Shown: positions 16,042 through 23,615 of the stretch, piece by piece
Layout: each line of letters begins with the position of its first letter
Position numbering within the stretch: position 1 is the first letter of the stretch
Origin: Candidatus Sifarchaeum marinoarchaea
GTDB lineage: Archaea > Asgardarchaeota > Sifarchaeia > Borrarchaeales > Borrarchaeaceae
DNA: 28,435 nt
NCBI GenBank assembly: GCA_016294985.1
Contig: JAECRW010000004.1
Coordinates: 1 to 28,435 of the forward strand
Direction of reading: 5' to 3'
Notes under the pieces: model-generated
What the model was told of the DNA's origin: nothing
Database searches by the model: none
Seen by the model: only the letters and a program-made list of their open reading frames with translations
Made by a program: the position numbers and the translations under genes

Positions 16042-17193
16042 TCAAGCACTAATTACTTCTTTTATGCGGCGTATTGCCTCTTTTAGGTTCTCCCTTTGCG
16101 TCGCATACGACATTCGGACGTATCCTTCGCCAAGATTGCCAAATGCAATTCCTGGAACAGTGACAACTTTTGCTTTTTGGATCAAATGTTCAGAGAAGTC
16201 CACAGATGTTTTTCCAAAAGCAGAAATATTTGGAAATGCGTAAAAGGCACCGTTTGGAGTTACGCAGGAAATATTGTCAATATTATTCAATTCTTTTACA
16301 ATAAAATCACGACGTGTTTTATATTCGTTTCTCATCTCGTCAATACTCTCTTTTGGTCCTCTTAATGCAGCAAAAGCAGCTTTTTGAGCTATGCTTGGTG
16401 TGGTGACTGTTGTGAACATATGAGCGAGATTAACAGCTTTTACAACTTCGGCACTGCCGCATATATATCCAAGCCTCCAACCTGTCATCGCAAATGTTTT
16501 GCTGAATCCATTAACTAGAATTGTACGGTCGGTTACACCTAAAGTAGCAATAGGTATGTGTTCCACGTCATAGATCAATTTTTCATAGACTTCATCTGAT
16601 GCTATATATAGATCATTGTCAACTGCAATTTCTGCAATGCCCTGAAGTATTTTTCTTTCAAAAGCAATGCCTGTAGGATTGCAAGGGCTGTTTAAAACGA
16701 TCAACACTGTCCTTTTTGTTATTAACTCGTTCAATGCTTCCAAATCAGGCTGAAATCCATTCTTTTCTGGACAAGGATACCCAATAGGCTTTCCGCCTGC
16801 TAGCTTCACATACTCTGGATACCCCAAAAAACCAGGATCTGGGACGAGAACTTCATCACCTGGATTCACATATGCAAGCGTAATGTCGTGGAGGGCTTCT
16901 GTCGCTCCACAAGTAAGAACAATCTCAGACTCAGGATTATAATCAAGACCGTATTCTTCACTAAGATAGTTCGAGATGGCCTGTCTAAGTTCTATTGTTC
17001 CTGGAACTGGCGTATAGTGCGTGAAATTTTCATCTAATGATTGTTTTGCAGCCTCCTTGATGTGATCAGGGGTGTTAAAATCAGGTTCTCCAATTCCGAG
17101 CGAGATAATACCCTCGACTCCTTGTGCAAGATCAAACAATCGTCTAATCAAAGAAGGAGAAATGTCTTTCAAACGAGATGCAGATAACTTCAT
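16042..17193 (-). CDS. Class I/II aminotransferase (archaeal AspAT-like)
   Basis: 383 residues from ATG 17193 (MKLSASRLKDISPSLIRRLF). An in-frame ATG at 17280 would add 29 residues unlike the family, so the shorter start is chosen, although neither has a clear ribosome site. It is a fold-type I PLP enzyme. The N-terminus has LGIGEPDFNTP, the cofactor region has SPCNPTG at about 169-175, IASDEVYEKL follows, and the PLP lysine is K232 in GFSKTFAMTGWRLGY. The C-terminal part has VRMSYATQRENLKEA with the carboxylate-binding arginine. It transfers amino groups between amino acids and 2-oxoglutarate. Members range from aspartate to aromatic or alanine specificity, which motifs alone cannot separate. 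Confidence 0.87.
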   Translation of the reverse strand: MKLSASRLKDISPSLIRRLFDLAQGVEGIISLGIGEPDFNTPDHIKEAAKQSLDENFTHYTPVPGTIELRQAISNYLSEEYGLDYNPESEIVLTCGATEALHDITLAYVNPGDEVLVPDPGFLGYPEYVKLAGGKPIGYPCPEKNGFQPDLEALNELITKRTVLIVLNSPCNPTGIAFERKILQGIAEIAVDNDLYIASDEVYEKLIYDVEHIPIATLGVTDRTILVNGFSKTFAMTGWRLGYICGSAEVVKAVNLAHMFTTVTTPSIAQKAAFAALRGPKESIDEMRNEYKTRRDFIVKELNNIDNISCVTPNGAFYAFPNISAFGKTSVDFSEHLIQKAKVVTVPGIAFGNLGEGYVRMSYATQRENLKEAIRRIKEVISA

Positions 17194-17467
17194 TTTATCA
17201 ACCCGTACACGTCGTAATAAAAAAACCCTTATTTTTTTTCCTATAATATAGGCGATATTCAAATCATTCGCATAGTTCAATATTGAATGATTCTATTTCA
17301 ACCTCAGTAAATCCAGCTTCGTCTTAAAAACGAAACGCTTGAGGAAGAGAGATTTTCTTTTTGTTGCGAGTTATATTCCAATTGAATAATTCTAAAACTT
17401 TTAATGGTAAAAACCGGATTTATTGAATTGGATCTGTCAATAAAAAAAGGAAAAAGAGAAGAAAATA

Positions 17468-17707
17468 TTAAACATACATTTCAGGCATATCTTTGGAATA
17501 ATAGTGAGTGGATTCCCGTTGTTCTTTCAGGACAAATAACTTTTCTGTCAATTCTGCTAATCGTGCAAAATTATCCTGAATATCATTTATAACCTCTGCA
17601 ACACGCTTTATGGCTTCGAACAAGGCTTTTTGATTCTCAATCAGTATTCCTTGACCTTTATTAAGTTCTTCAATATTTTTGTCGGGATATTTTTTTGATT
17701 CTAGCAT
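17468..17707 (-). CDS. Small coiled-coil protein, unknown function
   Basis: 79 residues with a heptad-like, acidic and lysine-rich central helix (residues about 12-65: IEELNKGQGILIENQKALF and onward to LTEKLFVLKEQ), suggesting a short dimeric coiled coil. No catalytic motif, cysteine or membrane segment is seen. A weak AAAGGG lies upstream of the ATG. An antisense 62-codon frame overlaps it but has a less protein-like composition, so I prefer this strand. I do not recognise a family. Confidence 0.5.
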   Translation of the reverse strand: MLESKKYPDKNIEELNKGQGILIENQKALFEAIKRVAEVINDIQDNFARLAELTEKLFVLKEQRESTHYYSKDMPEMYV

Positions 17708-17776
17708 TTTTTATACCCTTTAACAAAAATTTTTCACTGCAACACTATTAGTTGAAAACTTTATTAGAGTTACACC

Positions 17777-17932
17777 GTGACAAATAAGTATTTGTTTAAT
17801 CTTAATGAAGTTCTCAACACAAAATTAATGATTATGATTGATATGACTTCCAGAATTCATGAGATTAATCAAGATCTTGATTTCGAAAAAATAAAAAAAA
17901 GTTATATGATCTCTTTCTTACAAAGAATATAA
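17777..17932 (+). CDS. Possible 51-residue ORF, unsupported by homology
   Basis: GTG at 17777 opens a frame of 51 residues (MTNKYLFNLNEVLNTKLMI ...) rich in Asn, Ile, Lys and Met, ending at TAA 17930-17932. No ribosome site precedes it and the composition follows the local AT bias, so it may be chance. It occupies most of the gap between the coiled-coil protein and the dodecin gene. Confidence 0.2.
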   Translation: MTNKYLFNLNEVLNTKLMIMIDMTSRIHEINQDLDFEKIKKSYMISFLQRI

Positions 17933-17958
17933 TACTACAACGAGTCTTAGTTTCACCT

Positions 17959-18159
17959 TTATCTTTCAATCTCAAATATAAGCTTCACTCTGGTGCGATA
18001 GGCAACTATTTTATCGTTTTCCATTTTGACATCGAATTCCTCGATGCTAACGCGAACGATATTACGAATAGTTTTGGATGCTTCTGTGACTGCGTTCTGT
18101 ACAGCTTCTTCAAAGCTGTTCCCGTAGCCAACAAGTTCAATGATTTTATAGATAACCAT
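17959..18159 (-). CDS. Dodecin-like small flavin-binding-fold protein
   Basis: 66 residues, normal dodecin length. It has the beta-alpha-beta-beta plan: YKIIELVGYGNSFEEAVQNA (strand, then start of helix), TEASKTIRNI, then two long strands (VRVSIEEFDVKM and AYRTRVKLIFEIE). Dodecins form hollow dodecamers that store or buffer flavins. The flavin-stacking tryptophan of haloarchaeal dodecin (NVVWAEV) corresponds to an arginine here (NIVRVSI), as in many dodecin-like proteins whose flavin binding is unproven. GAGGG lies 7 nt ahead of the ATG and a TATA-like element at 18178-18188. It is divergent from the rubredoxin gene. Confidence 0.85.
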   Translation of the reverse strand: MVIYKIIELVGYGNSFEEAVQNAVTEASKTIRNIVRVSIEEFDVKMENDKIVAYRTRVKLIFEIER

Positions 18160-18177
18160 ACAAAATCCCTCAGTTCG

Positions 18178-18188
18178 ATTTATATGTA
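18178..18188 (-). promoter_or_regulatory. TATA-like box of the dodecin-like gene
   Basis: Minus-strand TTACATATAAA, about 20-30 bp upstream of the ATG at 18159, in the divergent dodecin/rubredoxin promoter region. The short distance predicts a very short leader. Confidence 0.35.
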
Positions 18189-18200
18189 AATTTCACCTTC

Positions 18201-18209
18201 ATATAATTT
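18201..18209 (+). promoter_or_regulatory. TATA-like box of the rubredoxin gene
   Basis: ATATAATTT, about 55 bp upstream of the rubredoxin ATG. Together with the minus-strand box it makes a compact divergent promoter for two small redox-related genes. Confidence 0.35.
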
Positions 18210-18261
18210 TACTCGCTGACAAATTTGCGATATTTTGTAAGATATATCGGAGGAAATACAA

Positions 18262-18426
18262 ATGGGAGAGCTAAGATGGCAATGCTGTCGATGCGGATGG
18301 GTATATGATCCAATTGAAGAAAAACATGAAAAAAAATACAATAGATTCGAAGATCTTCCTAAAGATTATACCTGTAGAAGATGTGGAGCTACGAAGAATC
18401 AATTTAGGCAAGTAGAAGCACTTTGA
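18262..18426 (+). CDS. Rubredoxin
   Basis: 54 residues, standard rubredoxin length; easy to miss because of its size. Iron ligands are CxxCG in the first knuckle (C8 or C9 to C11; the canonical pair is C8 and C11 in QCCRCGWVYDP) and C38/C41 in CRRCGATK. FEDLPKDYTC and the aromatic residues W13, Y15 and F48 match the family core. Rubredoxins are one-electron carriers in the cytoplasm, often for oxygen or superoxide detoxification in anaerobes. Two small oddities: an extra cysteine next to the first ligand, and Arg in place of the usual Pro in the second knuckle (CPxCG). GGAGG is 8 nt ahead of the ATG. Its redox partner is not evident in the window. Confidence 0.92.
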   Translation: MGELRWQCCRCGWVYDPIEEKHEKKYNRFEDLPKDYTCRRCGATKNQFRQVEAL

Positions 18427-18546
18427 GTTTGGTTTTTCAAAACCCCAATAAAAAACTGCAACTGGGAATAACTTTATCAAATGAATATTAACAGTTAGAG
18501 TCTGGTGTATCTTTTCTCAAGAAATCAAAATGGAGAGAAGGTGATA

Positions 18547-19641
18547 ATGGAAAATACTGATTTATTAAAACGATTAGTGGAAGCTGATGGACCTCCAGGA
18601 TTTGAAGAAGAAGTTCGATTAATAATGATCGAAGAATTAAAAGACTATATGGACTCAATTGAAGTTGATGTGCTAGGAAATCTCATTATGAAAAAGGAGG
18701 GGGCAAATGATGATCATAAATTGATGATAGATGCCCATACAGATGAGATTGCTCTAATGGTTCGCTATATTGATGAAGAAGGATTCGTTTACTTCGATAA
18801 ACATGGATGGGTAGATGATCGAGTACTCTTATCTCAATGGGTGAAAATTCATGGAGAAGGAGTAAAGGTTCGCGGTGTAATTGGAGTCAAAGCAGCCCAT
18901 TTTACAACAGAAAAAGAAGCCCAAAAAACTATTGATCACTCAGAGATGTGGATAGATGTTGGCGCATCGTCGAGAGAGGAAGTTTTAGAAAAAGGAATAG
19001 AAGTTGGAGCACCAATTACCTTTGATAGAAGTTTTTGCGATCTTGGCAATGGATATGTATGTGCAAAGGCCATTGATGACCGCGTGGGCTGTTTTGCGTT
19101 GATTGAAGCAATGAAAGAATTGGCAAATGATCAGTTTGATTTTTCCATTTATGCGGTTGGATCATCACAGGAAGAAATCGGGGCGAGAGGAGCAAAAACT
19201 GCTGCCTATGCAATCAATCCACAAGCAGCTTTCATGCTCGACACGACCCATGCAACAGATGCAACGCTCACGCGAAGAAAAGGAGCACCAACTGAACTTG
19301 GAAAAGGACCGGCTATTCGATTTATGGATCGTTTACGAACTGGATTTACAGGCATTTTAACGCCTAAAGTGATGCGTGAGCTATTAGTGAGTACAGCTAA
19401 AGAACACAACATACCATATCAAATTGATGTGTCTGCATTTACCTGGACAAATGCTGCGACAATTCATTTAGCGCGAGCAGGCATTTCCACAGGATCTTTA
19501 CTGATTCCAAGAAGATATGGGCATTCTCCTTCTGAAGTCACAAATCTTAATGATTTGCAAAACGCAATACGCCTTCTAACTGCAGCAGTTCGAAAAATTG
19601 ATGATAGATTTTTTAAAGCGCTCAAAAGCACAATACAATAA
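18547..19641 (+). CDS. M42-family aminopeptidase/deblocking peptidase (FrvX/TET-like)
   Basis: 364 residues from ATG 18547, with AAGGTG just upstream; in-frame starts at 18505 and 18541 are possible but add residues unlike the family. Binuclear metal site: H64 and D66 (DAHTDEI), D177 (AIDDRVG), E209/E210 (SSQEEIGARG), D232 (MLDTTHATD), and a final histidine in RRYGHSPSEV. M42 enzymes form large tetrahedral assemblies that trim peptides released by proteases, and are widespread in archaea. The chain looks complete. It follows rubredoxin on the same strand by 120 bp. A T-rich tract follows the stop. Confidence 0.9.
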   Translation: MENTDLLKRLVEADGPPGFEEEVRLIMIEELKDYMDSIEVDVLGNLIMKKEGANDDHKLMIDAHTDEIALMVRYIDEEGFVYFDKHGWVDDRVLLSQWVKIHGEGVKVRGVIGVKAAHFTTEKEAQKTIDHSEMWIDVGASSREEVLEKGIEVGAPITFDRSFCDLGNGYVCAKAIDDRVGCFALIEAMKELANDQFDFSIYAVGSSQEEIGARGAKTAAYAINPQAAFMLDTTHATDATLTRRKGAPTELGKGPAIRFMDRLRTGFTGILTPKVMRELLVSTAKEHNIPYQIDVSAFTWTNAATIHLARAGISTGSLLIPRRYGHSPSEVTNLNDLQNAIRLLTAAVRKIDDRFFKALKSTIQ

Positions 19642-19643
19642 AC

Positions 19644-19649
19644 TTTTTT
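19644..19649 (+). terminator. Possible T-tract terminator after the M42 gene
   Basis: Six T residues directly after the stop codon, followed by an AT-rich stretch. Archaeal termination often uses oligo-T without a strong hairpin. Weak evidence. Confidence 0.3.
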
Positions 19650-19737
19650 ATTTATCATTGAGTAGTAGTCATATAGAATCAAGAATATTAGCTATCATTT
19701 AGAAAAGTGGGGGAGATTTGGAATAGCTCTCTTAGAA

Positions 19738-20421
19738 TTGCTTGAGGATTCAACTTATTGTGGCTTAATTGCAAATTTAGTATTAGAGAAATTTGGCAAA
19801 TTTTACCACATTATCAAAGCACTAAAACAAGACAACTGGCGAATTAAAGAAAACGCAATTAAAATATTAAGCATTCTAAAAGATAGAAGATCGGTTTACC
19901 CACTGATGGAGGTTTTACAGGAAAAAAATGAAAGAGATTGGATTCATAAAACAGCAATTGAAGCACTTGGTGAAATAGGTGATTCAAGAGCACTCCCTCT
20001 AATAAAACAAGCATTAAATCACAGAAAAATAAGTATCAGACGGAAGGCAGCCGAGGCACTCGGAAAAATTGCTGACAAAGCCGGGTTTAATCAACTAATA
20101 GTCGCTTTACAAGATGATATATTTGAAGTAAGGCGCACTGCATCTCTTGCATTAGAAAAACTTTGTAAAAGATGGAATATCTCGAAAGAAGGCCTTATAG
20201 ATATCATAACAGATGAAAACCTTAAGAAAATAGTGTTAAACTACAAAGAAGAAACCTTAGAAGCAGTAGAAGAAAAAATCACGAGATTAGAAAAAGAAAT
20301 TGAAAGAGTTTTAACTGCGCCTGCTATGACTCCTCTAAAGGAAATCATAGATAGCGAAAGAAAAAGGATAAAAAGTTTTTTGGAAAGACGCGAAGTTCAT
20401 TATCAAAGAAATGAATTATAA
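19738..20421 (+). CDS. HEAT-repeat (PBS-lyase-type) scaffold protein
   Basis: About 227 residues. Three to four HEAT repeats occupy residues about 25-140 (KENAIKILSILKDRRSVYPL, AIEALGEIGDSRALPLIKQAL, AAEALGKIADKAGFNQLIVAL, and RRTASLALEKL), followed by a long charged helix or coiled coil (about 175-220). Such proteins are usually protein-protein scaffolds; the lyase activity of the name-giving family is not implied. The TTG at 19738 is 22 nt from the only good ribosome site (GGGGGAG, 19709-19715). The frame is open upstream, and an ATA at 19723 would be 7 nt from it, so the true start may be non-canonical. Confidence 0.7.
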   Translation: MLEDSTYCGLIANLVLEKFGKFYHIIKALKQDNWRIKENAIKILSILKDRRSVYPLMEVLQEKNERDWIHKTAIEALGEIGDSRALPLIKQALNHRKISIRRKAAEALGKIADKAGFNQLIVALQDDIFEVRRTASLALEKLCKRWNISKEGLIDIITDENLKKIVLNYKEETLEAVEEKITRLEKEIERVLTAPAMTPLKEIIDSERKRIKSFLERREVHYQRNEL

Positions 20422-20440
20422 CGACATTAAAAAAAGATTC

Positions 20441-20662
20441 TTATGTAATTGGAACTTTTTCTTCCGTGTGTGCTTTGTGTTCATGTTTTAGTAATATCTT
20501 CATTGTTTTATCAAAGTCGCGCCCGAATTCGTTTAATCTCTTCATTGCGTCTTTTTGCAATTCTTTTGCAATTTTTGTGATAAGAACTTGAGTCTTGCCA
20601 AATAACTCTTTTCCAAGAGTGGTTAATTCTTTAACATCTTTTTCCCAGTCTTTCATGCTCAT
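20441..20662 (-). CDS. Small charged helical protein, unknown function
   Basis: 73 residues from ATG 20662, which has GGAGG 8 nt upstream. A longer reading from 20782 adds a hydrophobic tail across the promoter and is rejected. The sequence is predominantly amphipathic helix (MSMKDWEKDVKELTTLGKEL, then ITKIAKELQKDAMKRLNEFG) rich in Lys and Glu, with a His-rich C-terminal stretch (KHEHKAH). No cysteines or known motif. It is convergent with the HEAT-repeat gene. I do not recognise a family. Confidence 0.65.
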   Translation of the reverse strand: MSMKDWEKDVKELTTLGKELFGKTQVLITKIAKELQKDAMKRLNEFGRDFDKTMKILLKHEHKAHTEEKVPIT

Positions 20663-20681
20663 ATATTCTACCTCCATAAAT

Positions 20682-20711
20682 TGTAGAGTTATCAATAGTA
20701 ATGTAGAGTTA
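20682..20711. repeat. Two direct copies of TGTAGAGTTA, 20 bp apart
   Basis: Copies at 20682-20691 and 20702-20711, start to start 20 bp, that is two helical turns. They lie between the minus-strand TATA-like box and the ribosome site of the 73-residue gene, where an operator would be placed. Confidence 0.6.
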
Positions 20712-20713
20712 AC

Positions 20714-20725
20714 AAATATATAAAC
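20714..20725 (-). promoter_or_regulatory. TATA-like box of the 73-residue gene
   Basis: Minus-strand GTTTATATATTT, one of the clearest archaeal TATA boxes in the window, about 55 bp upstream of the ATG at 20662, predicting a leader of roughly 30 nt. Confidence 0.55.
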
Positions 20726-20986
20726 CTTGCTGATTTGGCTTATTACTTTTAATAAAAAGAAGACCTGACAACTCCAGAACAAAAAACTACCTTAATCGAA
20801 AGTATTATTACAAAATTTCCTTTCAATACGTTTTATTTAGATGTATGCCTATAAAATACGAAAGACCGTGTTAGCTTTCCTTGTCGACTATGTTCATGGC
20901 TGGTATTGTTTATAGGGTTTCAAATAAGCGCAAAGAATTATTTAATAGACCAAAGTATGTTTAGAATTACATTGAGGAGAACAAAA

Positions 20987-22180
20987 GTGCAGCTGGTACA
21001 AAATGAGTTTCTGATCTTCTTCCTTATCCTCGCAATGGGGCTTTTCTTCTCGGAACTCTTTGAAAGGCTTAGATTGCCATACGTCGTAGCCTTAATACTT
21101 GCGGGTGTACTGATTGGCCCTCTGGGACTTGATGTGTTTGAGCTCACGCCTACCATTCTGTTCTTTGGTGCCATTGGTGTTATAATGTTGATGTTCATGG
21201 CAGGAATAGAAGTTAGAACCGATATTTTGGGTCGAGTTGGGAAAAAAGTGGTATTATTGGCTCTTATGAACGGTGCAATTCCCGCTCTCGTAGGATTTAC
21301 GGTTGCGCATTTCTTTGGTTTTGATCTCCTAACTGCCATAATCATTGGAACAATTTTTATTTCCTCTTCCATAGCTGTAATAATTCCATCTTTGGAAGAA
21401 AGGGGCCTGATAGAAACAGAAATTGGTGCAGTTATCATTGGAGCCACTGTAATTGAGGATATGGCAAGTCTATTTATTTTAGCGGTAATATTTCAGCTTT
21501 CAAGTCCCAGAACTGCTCTCCCCCTACCTATTTTCATCGCAGCATTTGCAGGTTCTGCAATTGCTCTCAAAATTATTATACCAAGATTTGAAAAATGGTT
21601 CTTTTCAGAACGGAATCCTGACAAATTTGAGGATGAAATTCGGTTTGTTATTATAGTAACGATTGCCACAGTCCTCCTTTTCGAATTCCTAGGAGTACAT
21701 CCTATCATAGCCGGGTTTCTTGTTGGTTTTATTCTTTCAAAAATTGTTAGCACTCATCGACTTACGAGTAAACTTCATGCAATTAGTTACGGTATCTTTA
21801 TTCCCGTTTTTTTAATTGAAATCGGGATAGAAACGGATTTAACTGCATTCGTAGGTGCAAGCAATCTTTTAATCGCAACGTTTGCGATAATAGGAGGTTT
21901 AATAGCATCTAAAATATTAAGTGGGTTTTTAGCTGGTCGTTTAGGTGGTTTTTCTGGGAAAACAAGTCTACTAATTGCTAGCGCATCAATCCCCCAACTC
22001 TCCACTACATTAGCTGTAGCATTTGTTGCCTCTGAATTAGGTCTCTTCGATCCGAGCCTTGAAGCAAGTATAGTTGTCCTGTCGATAGTCACTGTGCTGA
22101 TAGCTCCATTCCTCATTAGGGTTCTTGCACCCCGGGTTCCTGAGTTTACTACAGAGGAAGGTAAATACCCCCATGAATAG
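20987..22180 (+). CDS. CPA2-family cation/proton antiporter (Kef/NapA-type) membrane domain
   Basis: 397 residues from GTG 20987, 7 nt behind GAGGAG. An in-frame ATG at 20906 would add a polar extension without a ribosome site. About 12 hydrophobic helices are visible, with the family segments ALILAGVLIGPLGLDVF, FMAGIEV and GATVIEDMASLFILA. The acidic pair at IED is the position of the ion-binding aspartate in NapA/Kef-type transporters. The C-terminus ends shortly after the last helix, with no RCK/TrkA-N domain, so gating by NAD or glutathione adducts is not expected. Probably exchanges Na+ or K+ for H+ at the cytoplasmic membrane. A T-tract follows at 22189. Confidence 0.85.
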   Translation: MQLVQNEFLIFFLILAMGLFFSELFERLRLPYVVALILAGVLIGPLGLDVFELTPTILFFGAIGVIMLMFMAGIEVRTDILGRVGKKVVLLALMNGAIPALVGFTVAHFFGFDLLTAIIIGTIFISSSIAVIIPSLEERGLIETEIGAVIIGATVIEDMASLFILAVIFQLSSPRTALPLPIFIAAFAGSAIALKIIIPRFEKWFFSERNPDKFEDEIRFVIIVTIATVLLFEFLGVHPIIAGFLVGFILSKIVSTHRLTSKLHAISYGIFIPVFLIEIGIETDLTAFVGASNLLIATFAIIGGLIASKILSGFLAGRLGGFSGKTSLLIASASIPQLSTTLAVAFVASELGLFDPSLEASIVVLSIVTVLIAPFLIRVLAPRVPEFTTEEGKYPHE

Positions 22181-22188
22181 ATATGTTG

Positions 22189-22194
22189 TTTTTT
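22189..22194 (+). terminator. Possible T-tract terminator after the antiporter gene
   Basis: Six T residues shortly after the stop, in an AT-rich spacer before the next transcription unit. Weak evidence. Confidence 0.3.
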
Positions 22195-22305
22195 CGTTAA
22201 GTAAACAAAACTGTATTTAAAGTTAAATGAAATTCCACCTTTCCAGAGGCGATTTTTCATCTTAATTTGCAAATTTTTAATTATGTTTAAATTACAGTCT
22301 TAGTA

Positions 22306-22944
22306 ATGACAACCCTTTACCCAATTTCTCTTATTTGTCCAATTTGCGACATCTCCTTTACTAGCAATGAAATCGGAAGTTGTGGATACGGTTCTAAGCG
22401 CACAGATTTCCGACCTAATTATTGGGGTTTTAATCCAGTTCAATATTTTTTTCATCTTTGCCCTAGTTGTGGATTTTGTGGATCCAAAAAATTATTTGAT
22501 TCCAAATTGGAAAACAAAGAATTGAGAAAAAGAATTCATAAAATGGGTCCACTTTCAGAAGGTTCTTTATCAAAAAAACTTGAAAGAGCTATTATTTGCC
22601 TAGAAATAATGAATGAGTTAGAAATAATTAAGCAAAATAATTTTACTTTTGCAAATAATTGGCTGTATCCTTATTGGTGGGCTGAAAGCGCTAAAGAAGA
22701 AAATAAATTCGGAAAAGTCGTCCTGAATTATTTTAAAAAAGCATTTAATGAAGGACAAGTTCCTAGTGACCAGATTTTTGCAGTTAGATATTTAATTGCA
22801 GAGATAAACCGTAGAATTGGGAATAAAGAAATAGCAAGTGAAATGTTTGACGAAGTAATTTCCTTAACTGAAAATAACAAAGAACAAGAATTTATACATA
22901 ATCTAGCAACTCAACAAAAAACTAACCCTAAAGAAAACCTTTGA
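22306..22944 (+). CDS. DUF2225 protein with cysteine-rich N-terminus
   Basis: 212 residues. The N-terminal metal-binding-like part has CPIC at 11-14 and CPSCG at 52-56, with the family signature of polar residues around KRTDFRPNYWGFNPVQYF between them. The remainder is helical, with a TPR-like ending (YLIAEINRRIGNKEIASEMF), as in other members. The function of DUF2225 is unknown. No ribosome site precedes the ATG, and AT-rich sequence lies just upstream (TTTAAATT at 22286-22293), so a leaderless mRNA is likely. The FmdE-like gene follows after 9 bp, with its GAGG overlapping this stop. Confidence 0.75.
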   Translation: MTTLYPISLICPICDISFTSNEIGSCGYGSKRTDFRPNYWGFNPVQYFFHLCPSCGFCGSKKLFDSKLENKELRKRIHKMGPLSEGSLSKKLERAIICLEIMNELEIIKQNNFTFANNWLYPYWWAESAKEENKFGKVVLNYFKKAFNEGQVPSDQIFAVRYLIAEINRRIGNKEIASEMFDEVISLTENNKEQEFIHNLATQQKTNPKENL

Positions 22945-22953
22945 GGAAATACT

Positions 22954-23571
22954 ATGCAAGAAGACATCCCCTTGGAATTGAAAAATGCAGTAGAATTTCA
23001 TGGGCATCTATGTCCTGGATTAGTAGTTGGTTACAGGGCTGCAATATTGGCTAGAAAAGAACTCGGACTGAATCGTAGTGAGGATGAAGAACTGGTTGCA
23101 ATTGTAGAAAATGACAGTTGTGCAGTCGACGCAATCCAATTTATTAATGGTGCCACATTTGGAAAGGGCAATCTTATTTTTCAAGATCATGGGCTGCATG
23201 TGTATAGCTTCGTGGAAAGAAATTCAAACAAACAAATCAGAATCGAACTTAAAGCAGATGTCTTTCAAGAGGAATCAGAGCAAAGACGTGAGATACTGCG
23301 AAAAATGAATCAGAACATGCCTTTGACTGAAGAAGAAAAAGCCACATTACAAAAAATTAGGAAAGATATGATAAAAAAACTGCTAACAACGCCTGACGAT
23401 GAACTTTTTGATGTAAAAAATGTTGATATCAAGGTTCCAGAGAATGCAAGGATTTTTAATTCAGTAAAATGTTCAAAATGCGGGCTCATGGTCATGGAAA
23501 CTAGGGCAAGGGTTTTAAATGACAAATTTTGTTGTATCCCTTGCTGGGAACGCGAACTAGCCAGTGAATGA
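22954..23571 (+). CDS. FmdE-family protein (formylmethanofuran dehydrogenase subunit E-like) with C-terminal zinc finger
   Basis: 205 residues. The N-terminal FmdE domain has FHGHLCPGLVVGYRAA at 15-30 with H16, H18 and C20, and a second conserved NDSCAVDAIQ with C56. The C-terminal part has a four-cysteine treble-clef/zinc ribbon (CSKCG ... CCIPC). FmdE-like proteins occur far beyond methanogens; the domain binds metal and is often linked to molybdenum/tungsten or other oxidoreductases, but its role is not settled. No formylmethanofuran dehydrogenase subunits (FwdA-D) are in the window, so participation in that complex is not supported. It is co-directional with and 9 bp from the DUF2225 gene. 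Confidence 0.85.
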   Translation: MQEDIPLELKNAVEFHGHLCPGLVVGYRAAILARKELGLNRSEDEELVAIVENDSCAVDAIQFINGATFGKGNLIFQDHGLHVYSFVERNSNKQIRIELKADVFQEESEQRREILRKMNQNMPLTEEEKATLQKIRKDMIKKLLTTPDDELFDVKNVDIKVPENARIFNSVKCSKCGLMVMETRARVLNDKFCCIPCWERELASE

Positions 23572-23615
23572 GTTATCGGGTAATCTTTTTGTAGTTGTTT
23601 GTCCGATTTTAAAGT

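Larger units (their letters stand above)
20663..20986. other. Divergent promoter region between the small helical protein and the antiporter
   Basis: About 320 bp without a gene. It holds a minus-strand TATA-like box (20714-20725), two copies of TGTAGAGTTA, and a plus-strand TATA-like TTATTTAATAG (about 20938-20948) with GAGGAG just before the antiporter GTG. No other ORF is convincing. Confidence 0.55.

Noticed and set aside
17404..17592. 62-codon plus-strand frame overlapping the small coiled-coil gene
   Set aside because: The opposite-strand frame is longer and has a clear heptad-like helical pattern; this one has no ribosome site or recognisable motif.
18271..18480. 69-codon minus-strand frame over rubredoxin
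   Set aside because: The plus strand encodes an unmistakable rubredoxin with a good ribosome site.
20938..21447. 169-codon antisense frame within the antiporter gene
   Set aside because: Complement of membrane-helix codons; no ribosome site, no recognisable domain.
21787..22272. 161-codon antisense frame over the antiporter 3' end
   Set aside because: Same reason: shadow of the plus-strand transporter, with no independent support.
22954..23571. Assignment as a true formylmethanofuran dehydrogenase subunit
   Set aside because: Only the FmdE-type domain is present and no Fwd/Fmd catalytic subunits are nearby; FmdE-like proteins are common in organisms without that pathway.
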